From positions 1,641,460 through 1,705,459 of the forward strand of contig NZ_KI519609.1 of NCBI RefSeq assembly GCF_000483485.1: a stretch of DNA of 64,000 nucleotides, read 5' to 3'. The DNA is from Thiomicrorhabdus chilensis DSM 12352 (lineage in GTDB: Bacteria > Pseudomonadota > Gammaproteobacteria > Thiomicrospirales > Thiomicrospiraceae). The position numbers and the translations under genes are program-made. The notes beneath the pieces are model-generated. The model was not told the DNA's origin. It was given only the letters and a program-made list of their open reading frames with translations, and did not search any database. Below are positions 57,086 to 64,000 of the stretch, one piece after another; position 1 is the stretch's first letter, and every line of letters begins with the position of its first letter.

Positions 57086-60000
57086 TTATGTCTGCGCCGT
57101 GACCGTCTGGTTTCTACCCTGCTGCTTAGCGCGATAAAGCGCATCATCAGCGGCTTTAATCAACTTCTCGGGATCCACTTCCTGACTTGCCGATGAAACC
57201 GCCAGACCGATACTCAGAGTCACATGCTCCGCCACGGGGGATTGCGCATGCGGGAGCTGCAATCTCTGTAAATGTTGATGAATCGAGGCTGCAATTTTCA
57301 GCGCTTCCTGCTCGCAAGTGTCCGGCAACACAATCACAAACTCTTCCCCCCCATAACGTGCAACCAAATCGGTAGAACGCATCACACACGCGGTTAAAAC
57401 CCCAGTTACTTGTTTCAGACAGGCATCGCCTTGAGGATGTCCATAATGATCGTTATAGGCCTTGAAGCCGTCAATATCGCATAGTATCAATGATAAGCTG
57501 CTTTGCGAGCGTGCTTGACGCACCAATTCCCGCTGAATAAATTCGTCGAAATAACGTCGGTTATACAGGCCGGTCAAGCCGTCCGTTGTCGCCAAATGAT
57601 TCAACTTTTCAATCGCTTGCTGCAACTGTTTCTCAACCTTTTTGCGCTCCTCATTCTCTTTCACCACCAAAGAATTCAACTCTAAAATCGTATCATTCTG
57701 CTTTCTCAACTCGATGTTTTGTGATTTAAGCGCTTCATTCTTAATGTCGATGGCGTGGGTACGATCCACCACCTTCTGTTCAAGCTGCTCATAAATTACA
57801 GCATTGTCGATGGCAATGGCGATATGACCGCTCAAGTGTTTAAGCAGTTCGATACGCTCCAGCGTAAACACCTCCGACACCACATTATTCTCAAGGTAAA
57901 TAGCTCCCTTCACCTGACCATGGAGGTTAAGCGGAGCGCAAAGCGCCGATTTCACGTGGCGTCGCCTTACTTCCTCATCACGACCGAAAAGGGGACTTTG
58001 CTGGGCATCGCCCAGTACAATCGCCTCCCCGCTTCGAAGTACATAATTGACAATGGAATGAACCATATCCTCATGTTCCAAATATGGGGTTCTTTGCATC
58101 ACTTTAACGCTATCGGTCTGTACAGACGCTTCCGCCTGAACCAGCAACTTGCCATTTTCCTGCAATAACAACAGGCCGTGCTGTGCCCCGGCATTTTCAA
58201 TCATGATGCCGATCAATCTCTCCAACAATTCGGGCAGCTTTTTCTCGCTTGCAATGATCTCCGTTGCTTTTTTCAATGCAGACACATCAAAAACCGACGT
58301 CTCGATCCCGGTATTGTCCTGCGCCCCCGTTTGTACTTTTGTGGCTCCCCACCGTTGAAAACAACGATTGGCCTCTTGGCGATAGAGCGTTGAAGCCTTG
58401 GCTTGATCGAGTTCCTGATACACGTCGGCGGCCAAGGTACTGGCTATCGCCTGCATATTCATCTGCCCAAAAATGCCGGCCGCCTCAATGGCCGAATCGT
58501 AACAGCGAATCGCTTGCGGATACGCCTTTGCAATCCGATAGCGCTCACCTTCCAAAATTCGCAAACGTACCAAAAAATTCTCGGGACAGGCTTCCGCCCA
58601 AAGTCGGAAGCGTTTGATCGTGCCTTGGATAACCAAACGAAAATGGTGACGTTTAATATGCCCTAAAGGTGCGAGTTTGGCTTGAATCAAGGCCGTCAAA
58701 AAATAATGTTCCGCAGAATGCAACATCCCCTTTGAATCAGCCAAATACATTTGGCTTTGCCGACTGGCCTCCAAAGCCGGTTCATATTGTCTATGTAAAT
58801 AAAGCGTCAGCATTTTATTCACATAGTAATAATGAGCGAAGTGGCGGGAACCATAACCTTCAAGGGAATCCACATAGTCGGCTTCATCAAAATCCGCACT
58901 GCTGAAAGACAAGTGGCTGGGCGTTTCGCCGCGTAAATTCTGAATCGCCTGTTTAACCCCGACAATCGCCCCCAACTGTTCCTCGGCACCAATGCGTTTT
59001 AAACTGGTCTGAAAGCGTTCGATCTCCTTCAAAATGGCATCAAATGACTTACCCCGCATAAACAGGCTTTGAACGATTCCCGCCGCTGCACACCCGGTAT
59101 GAAACCAGTCTCCAACTTCCAAGCCATGATGATATGCCCCATACCAGTTCTGCTCGGTAACGGCCGCCGCCTTTTGCCAACTCATCGCAAAATAACCAAA
59201 TACAAACTGCGCTTCGGCTTTTTGCAAAGTATTACCGTAACGCTCCAATAGAGCCATCGACAGCTGGCCATATTCATAACCGATATTATGCTTTCCTAAG
59301 ACCCCACCCTGAAAAATAATGCCAAACACAACATAGCCAATCACCGCCTCTCGACTGTTTCCGTGCTTGAGGCACAAAGCGACGACTTTAAGGGAAATGG
59401 CAACGCACAACTCAGGTTTAATCTGGTAGGCGGCTTTTAAAATCGAAGACAGCAAGCGTATCGCCATCCTGATATGTTCATCCTCCACTTCCGGCAAATC
59501 AAGAAGCGCGGTGATATCTAACCTTCTTAACTTTACCTGCAAAGCTAAAAAGTCCTTGGCAAACCAAGCGGGGTTAAAGCTGGCGGGCAAACTGACGTCC
59601 AATAGCCGCATGGCGCTGCGTCCCACCTCATAGGCCTGATTGAACTCCGAGATATCGGTATAGAATTTGATGATTAATTCATAGATACGGGTCTTTTCCA
59701 GAACATCATCGCTAAGCGCCAACGCCTGATTATAAAAAGTGATGGCTTGATCGGCCCGATTGCAAAGATGTTCACATTCCGCGCGGTTCCTGAATATTAA
59801 CGCCGCTTGGGGATGCCCGGACAGATCCGGCATCCACTCCATCGTGTTTTGAATGTAACGCAACGCCAACTCAAAATCACCGCTTGCCTTTGCCTCCTGT
59901 GAAGCCTGATGATTGAGTTCTGCGAGCGTCTGCCTCTCATGGGGTTTGGTCAACTGGGCGCACGCCTCATTCAAATGATAAACGCACTCAAACAAAGCCT

Positions 60001-62122
60001 CTTTTTCGGGATTCGTATGGGCATCAAGCAGATAACGTCCGATCAATTCATGTACTTTTTGACGTTCAGAAGAGGAGAATAACGACCATACAGCCTGCTG
60101 GATTCTGTCGTGCGTGAACAGGTAGTGAGAAGGGGGTTCTTGCGGTCCGCTCATCTCGGGTTTTATCCAGCCTTCAGTCAATGCAATTTGCAACGAGTCC
60201 TCAAAGTTTTCCCGATTCGCCACGTCCGTATAGATTTCTCTGACGGTTCGACAATCAAAACGATTGCCAATGCACGATGCAATTTTCAGCAACGACCTGA
60301 CGTTTTCCGGGAACCTCACAATTCGCTGCGATAGAAACTCCACCACATTGTCACTGACAGGCAGGCGACTCATGTGTTGCAAATCACACTCCCAACGGGA
60401 TTCGTCGGCATTGTAAACAAGCACGCCATCTTTATGCAGCTGCTTCAAATATTCGGTAACAAAAAAAGCGTTTCCACGGGTCTTCTCAAAAATAATCTCG
60501 CAAACCCGGTCAACTTCAGGAATAGGCAAATAATCCAAAACCAGCTGGCGCACCGCATCTTGTGAAATTTCCGCCAGCTCTATGTTCTCAACCCCGATGC
60601 CTAAAGCGCTTATTTTTTGCAACAACTGAGAAAGCGCATGTGATGAATCGACCTCATTATCACGATAGATTCCAATGACCAGCAAATGCGAAATGTCCTG
60701 CAAAGCAATTTCAAGCCATTCTAAAGTCGAATCATCGGCCCATTGCAAATCGTCCAATACCAAAACAAATGGACGCTCGGGAGTGGCAAAAGCCTGCACA
60801 AGGCGGCACAGAAGAGCATTAAAACGGGCTTTTTCATCACTGGGAGGCAAAGCTTCAATATTAGGCTGCCCACCCAAAACCCACTGCAATTCGGGAAGCG
60901 CCTCAACCACAATGCCGGCCTGATCACCCAAAGCGTCCTGGAGCCTCTTTTTCCAGAATTGCAACGCCTCTTCTTCATCGGCCACCACCTGGCGGATTAA
61001 GTCACGCAAGGCCGCATACAACATTTCAAAAGGCGTGTTCTGCCGATACTGGTCAAATTTCGCGATTATTCGATAACCACCATCATCACCAAACTCATCC
61101 AAGGCACTCGTCACCAAACTGGACTTACCCACTCCGGAAGCACCACTTACGGCCACCATAGACGCATGGCCACGGTGCAACTGCTCATGCAGAGCCTTCA
61201 CCAGCCTCTCCAATTCATACTCGCGGCCATAAAGCTGATCACTAAAACCTCGAGGAGAGAAGCCTCCCATGCCATCGGGACTGAAATCAGCTATGTGACC
61301 TTCCTTTTTGAAAGCTTTGAAACAGCGTGTCAGATCCGCCTTGAGCGACGAGGCGCTTGAGTAACGGTCGCCCGGCATCTTCTCAAGCAACTTGCTGACA
61401 ATGTGCGAGACGGCAGGTGGAATATTCGCTACAAACTCGACAAGTTCCGGGGCGGTCTTGGCAATGTGGCTATGTAAAAGACTCGCGGCATCTTTAGACA
61501 CGAAAGGAAGCCGACCACTCAGCATCTGAAAGAAAATCACCCCTAACGAATAAAGATCGGCTGAAAGTCCTATCCGCTGATTCAGTCTGTCGCTCTGCTC
61601 CGGCGCACGATAAGGCTGAACAGCCTGTGGAACCGACCAAGACTCTTCTGCCTCAAGATGAAAACGCCTTGAAGCGGCACCAAAGCCAGTCAACATGATT
61701 TGTGTACCGGAAGGTTTAACAAGAATGCAGGAGGATGACAGGTTCCCGTGCAACACGCCCTGCTGGTGCATCGAGTCCACGGCATCGGTCAATTGAATGG
61801 CCAATACAAAAAACTTTTCAAGCGGACACGGATTTTGTTGCAGAAAATGCTCCAAGGGAATGCCTTCAAAATACTCCCGCACCAAAATATTCTGACCTTG
61901 GATAGATTCCAAACCATGGGCTTTTATAATCGCCGGATGGTCAAAACGTTGCAGCAGCTGATATTCTTGATTCAGGTTCTCGGAACTAAGATTGCTCGAA
62001 TAAGCCGCTTTAGTTTTTTTACACACCAAACTCCCAGCATAGCTGGAATGAGTCGCTAAAAAAAGTTCCGAATTCTGGGTTTTGGCAAGGTTTTTATCTA
62101 TCTTGTAGCCGATTGTTTCCAA
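57086..62122 (-). CDS. Giant pseudokinase-AAA ATPase-TPR-GAF-diguanylate cyclase (1678 aa)
   Basis: Domains in order: a protein-kinase fold (1-270), an AAA_16 ATPase with SGASGVGKSSLV near residue 328 and VLVLDDLQWAD near 455, a TPR-like helical region (about 720-1290), GAF (about 1330-1460), a coiled coil, and GGDEF with ARYGGEEFVIVL and an RSTD inhibition site. The kinase catalytic loop reads LHGNLSSSCILV instead of HRDLKxxN, and DFG is replaced by TGFG, so both catalytic Asp residues are missing, while the alpha-C Glu region (NQEYQLL) remains. Similar fused proteins are known, usually with an intact kinase. The start is TTG with AAGG upstream. Confidence 0.88.
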   Translation of the reverse strand: METIGYKIDKNLAKTQNSELFLATHSSYAGSLVCKKTKAAYSSNLSSENLNQEYQLLQRFDHPAIIKAHGLESIQGQNILVREYFEGIPLEHFLQQNPCPLEKFFVLAIQLTDAVDSMHQQGVLHGNLSSSCILVKPSGTQIMLTGFGAASRRFHLEAEESWSVPQAVQPYRAPEQSDRLNQRIGLSADLYSLGVIFFQMLSGRLPFVSKDAASLLHSHIAKTAPELVEFVANIPPAVSHIVSKLLEKMPGDRYSSASSLKADLTRCFKAFKKEGHIADFSPDGMGGFSPRGFSDQLYGREYELERLVKALHEQLHRGHASMVAVSGASGVGKSSLVTSALDEFGDDGGYRIIAKFDQYRQNTPFEMLYAALRDLIRQVVADEEEALQFWKKRLQDALGDQAGIVVEALPELQWVLGGQPNIEALPPSDEKARFNALLCRLVQAFATPERPFVLVLDDLQWADDSTLEWLEIALQDISHLLVIGIYRDNEVDSSHALSQLLQKISALGIGVENIELAEISQDAVRQLVLDYLPIPEVDRVCEIIFEKTRGNAFFVTEYLKQLHKDGVLVYNADESRWECDLQHMSRLPVSDNVVEFLSQRIVRFPENVRSLLKIASCIGNRFDCRTVREIYTDVANRENFEDSLQIALTEGWIKPEMSGPQEPPSHYLFTHDRIQQAVWSLFSSSERQKVHELIGRYLLDAHTNPEKEALFECVYHLNEACAQLTKPHERQTLAELNHQASQEAKASGDFELALRYIQNTMEWMPDLSGHPQAALIFRNRAECEHLCNRADQAITFYNQALALSDDVLEKTRIYELIIKFYTDISEFNQAYEVGRSAMRLLDVSLPASFNPAWFAKDFLALQVKLRRLDITALLDLPEVEDEHIRMAIRLLSSILKAAYQIKPELCVAISLKVVALCLKHGNSREAVIGYVVFGIIFQGGVLGKHNIGYEYGQLSMALLERYGNTLQKAEAQFVFGYFAMSWQKAAAVTEQNWYGAYHHGLEVGDWFHTGCAAAGIVQSLFMRGKSFDAILKEIERFQTSLKRIGAEEQLGAIVGVKQAIQNLRGETPSHLSFSSADFDEADYVDSLEGYGSRHFAHYYYVNKMLTLYLHRQYEPALEASRQSQMYLADSKGMLHSAEHYFLTALIQAKLAPLGHIKRHHFRLVIQGTIKRFRLWAEACPENFLVRLRILEGERYRIAKAYPQAIRCYDSAIEAAGIFGQMNMQAIASTLAADVYQELDQAKASTLYRQEANRCFQRWGATKVQTGAQDNTGIETSVFDVSALKKATEIIASEKKLPELLERLIGIMIENAGAQHGLLLLQENGKLLVQAEASVQTDSVKVMQRTPYLEHEDMVHSIVNYVLRSGEAIVLGDAQQSPLFGRDEEVRRRHVKSALCAPLNLHGQVKGAIYLENNVVSEVFTLERIELLKHLSGHIAIAIDNAVIYEQLEQKVVDRTHAIDIKNEALKSQNIELRKQNDTILELNSLVVKENEERKKVEKQLQQAIEKLNHLATTDGLTGLYNRRYFDEFIQRELVRQARSQSSLSLILCDIDGFKAYNDHYGHPQGDACLKQVTGVLTACVMRSTDLVARYGGEEFVIVLPDTCEQEALKIAASIHQHLQRLQLPHAQSPVAEHVTLSIGLAVSSASQEVDPEKLIKAADDALYRAKQQGRNQTVTAQT

Positions 62123-62290
62123 CGTTGAAACCTTTAGACAATGTGATGCGTAATTAGGAAATGAATCTTAAGATTCTACCTAAATGTATCTAATACGTAA
62201 ACGTAAATCCCCTATTAACATCCTGTAAAATCAAGAGCTTCGAATATCTTAAGTGTCCATTAAATAACTTTGGTACGCCGCCATCTCCAT

Positions 62291-62312
62291 AAAAATTTTG
62301 AGCTTTCTCAAA
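62291..62312 (-). terminator. Terminator overlapping the chemotaxis-receptor stop
   Basis: On the minus strand TTTGAG-AAAG-CTCAAA is followed by ATTTTT; the stop TGA is inside the stem. The rest of the 62123-62307 gap contains no gene that I can see. Confidence 0.65.
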
Positions 62313-64000
62313 GTTTAAGACTGGCCATTACCGCCTGCAGTTCTTTCGCACTGATGGACATAGCGCCACTCAACTGGGCTGACTGATCGGCCAAAGCCGC
62401 ATTTTCCTGGGTGAACTGGTCAAGCTGGGACACCGCTTGGTTCACCTGTTCTGTGGCGCTCATTTCCTGATCGGCCGCCGAACTTATCTGCTTAACAATC
62501 ACAACCAGACTATCGATATTCTCATTGATTTGCTGCAAGGCACGAGCGGAATCACTGGAAAGGCTCTGTCCATGATCGACCATCGACAGGTTTTGCTCCA
62601 CCAGATCCTTGATTTCATTGGATGCCTGCGAAGCACGCAGCGCCAAATTGCGCACTTCTCCGGCCACCACTGCAAATCCGCGACCATGCTCACCTGCTCG
62701 CGCCGCTTCCACCGCGGCATTCAGTGCCAATAAATTGGTCTGGAAAGAGATGCCGTCGATCATTTTCACGATATCCGCAATCTTTTGACTGGCCTGATGG
62801 ATCTGCCCCATTGATTCCTGAGTCTGGTTGACCACCATGGCCCCCTGCTGTACGTGCTTTCTGACCTCACCGACCAGTTCAGAGGCATTGCCGGATTCTT
62901 GGGCGGTATTGCGAATGGTTTGAGTCAGTTCTTCCATGCTGGCGGCCGTCTCTTCCAACGAAGCGGCTTGCTGTTGCGTACGCGCATTGAGGTTTTGATT
63001 GTCTTTTTCCAGAGAGCGGGTGTTTGCCACCACCGTTTCGGCGGTAGCGGCCGTTTGAGCAAGAATGGAATGCAGGTTTTCAATGGCGCTGTTAATGCCT
63101 GACTTCAACCGTTTCAGATTGCCCTGGTAGTCCCCCTCAATCTGTTTACTCAGGTCGCCCTTGGAAAAGTCCAGCATCACGCCATTGATTTCCAGCATCG
63201 CCGATTCCAAGGCCGAAACCGAATCATTCACCGCTTGCTTAAGTCCCTGCAAATCGCCTGGCAAGGGTTTATCGATTCGCTGAGTGAACTCACCGTTCGC
63301 CATAAAAAACATGACACGGGTCACTTCGGCAATGGCACTTTTCAAATTCAGCATCGCCTCCACACTGCTTTGCACCGTCAACCGGTTTCTGGGAAGCAGA
63401 TTTTCCGATAAGGCATTCAAATGACGTGATAGCGAAATATCGATTCCGGCCACTCCCAGCACCTTGCCGTTATCAATGATTGGCATCACCACACTGGTAA
63501 TTAGGAACTCCTCATCCCCCACCGGATACATATAAGGATCCACCACCTGCGGCTGTTTGGTGTGCAACGGCTTTAAATAAAAATCCCCCAATCCCGGCAC
63601 GTCATAATCCACTAAAGGCTCCAAGCCAAGCTGGTTACCGGAACGCCCCCAAAAAGGCATAAATCGCCCGGTTTGGTCATACCAATCAAGGTCACGACAC
63701 TGATCATCCTGGGAATCATAAGCATTGGGTTCCCAGCCACTCCAACAAGCCAAAAAGTTTGGGTGTCCTTCAAGGTGTGCTTTAATCACCCCCAATGCCT
63801 TCTCTCTTGAAGCCCCATTACGTTGCAGCTCTAACAACTCCTGCGCCATGGCCTTAACCGTTTGCTGTGCCAAGGAGATGTCTTCTTGAGCCTTGCCAAG
63901 TGTCAACTGCCCGCCAAAATCGGCATTTTTTATCGATTCAATCACCTCACCCAATACTTCACCCGCTTGCTGATGTTGACTTAAAAAGGCGGTGAGACGC
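62308..64000 (-). CDS. Methyl-accepting chemotaxis protein (N-terminus beyond window)
   Basis: The frame is open to the right edge, so the N-terminal membrane helix is missing. Visible parts: a dCache-like ligand domain ([40 protein letters not shown]), a HAMP-like helical segment, and the signalling domain with the conserved tip [20 protein letters not shown] and [16 protein letters not shown]. It relays ligand signals to CheA/CheW. No C-terminal CheR-tethering pentapeptide is seen: it ends MASLKL. Confidence 0.93.
   Translation of the reverse strand, partial: RLTAFLSQHQQAGEVLGEVIESIKNADFGGQLTLGKAQEDISLAQQTVKAMAQELLELQRNGASREKALGVIKAHLEGHPNFLACWSGWEPNAYDSQDDQCRDLDWYDQTGRFMPFWGRSGNQLGLEPLVDYDVPGLGDFYLKPLHTKQPQVVDPYMYPVGDEEFLITSVVMPIIDNGKVLGVAGIDISLSRHLNALSENLLPRNRLTVQSSVEAMLNLKSAIAEVTRVMFFMANGEFTQRIDKPLPGDLQGLKQAVNDSVSALESAMLEINGVMLDFSKGDLSKQIEGDYQGNLKRLKSGINSAIENLHSILAQTAATAETVVANTRSLEKDNQNLNARTQQQAASLEETAASMEELTQTIRNTAQESGNASELVGEVRKHVQQGAMVVNQTQESMGQIHQASQKIADIVKMIDGISFQTNLLALNAAVEAARAGEHGRGFAVVAGEVRNLALRASQASNEIKDLVEQNLSMVDHGQSLSSDSARALQQINENIDSLVVIVKQISSAADQEMSATEQVNQAVSQLDQFTQENAALADQSAQLSGAMSISAKELQAVMASLKL

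Overview
The window looks like a chromosome segment of a gammaproteobacterium, most likely a sulfur-oxidising Piscirickettsiaceae relative (Thiomicrospira, Hydrogenovibrio or Thiomicrorhabdus). That placement is an inference from gene order (yceD-rpmF-plsX-fabHDG-acpP-fabF-pabBC-mltG-tmk-holB-tatD), the c-di-GMP-rich signalling proteins and the base composition. I could not test it against a database.

The window has two unlike halves. Positions 1 to about 25.8 kb are visibly AT-rich and form a defence/mobile island. It ends next to the 3' end of tRNA-His in a Pro-Arg-His tRNA operon (25785-26094). From left to right the island holds: (a) a translationally coupled minus-strand pair, an unrecognised protein cut by the window edge and a 1490-residue SF2 helicase with a C-terminal PD-(D/E)xK-like nuclease module (1-6503); (b) an unknown 220-residue gene (6790-7452); (c) a tight minus-strand operon of four intact metallophosphoesterases, a broken fifth, a DEDDh exonuclease and one unknown gene (7504-12117); (d) a type I restriction-modification operon (half-HsdS, HsdM, HsdS, HsdR, YgjP-like metallopeptidase; 12272-23277) that carries a complete Gabija pair, gajA-gajB, between hsdS and hsdR; (e) a mobilisation module with 42-bp-phased repeats, a multi-hairpin oriT-like segment, a MobV/Pre-like relaxase and an AlpA-type HTH protein (23312-25679).

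From 26.1 kb on the sequence is ordinary core chromosome. It runs folD; an ABC exporter; the long minus-strand lipid/folate/DNA operon from yceD down to tatD; maf; gph; rluC; a long leader and rne; an IS3-family element; a low-molecular-weight tyrosine phosphatase; rluA; an acidic protein paired with a membrane coiled-coil protein; lrgAB; a ChrR-like cupin; a cytosine-deaminase-like enzyme; an NMT1-PAS-GGDEF protein; a giant pseudokinase-AAA-GAF-GGDEF protein; and the C-terminal part of a chemotaxis receptor.

Four observations stand out. The left-edge helicase/unknown pair and the phosphoesterase operon both look like candidate undescribed defence modules in an island that already contains type I RM and Gabija. 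The palindrome CAGGCCTG occurs twelve times in the core half and not once in the island, and it sits at four of the five convergent gene junctions, like an uptake-sequence or terminator-associated repeat. The yceD operon promoter is placed so that the mRNA should be leaderless or nearly so. The segment before the relaxase folds on paper into a closed multi-branched structure.
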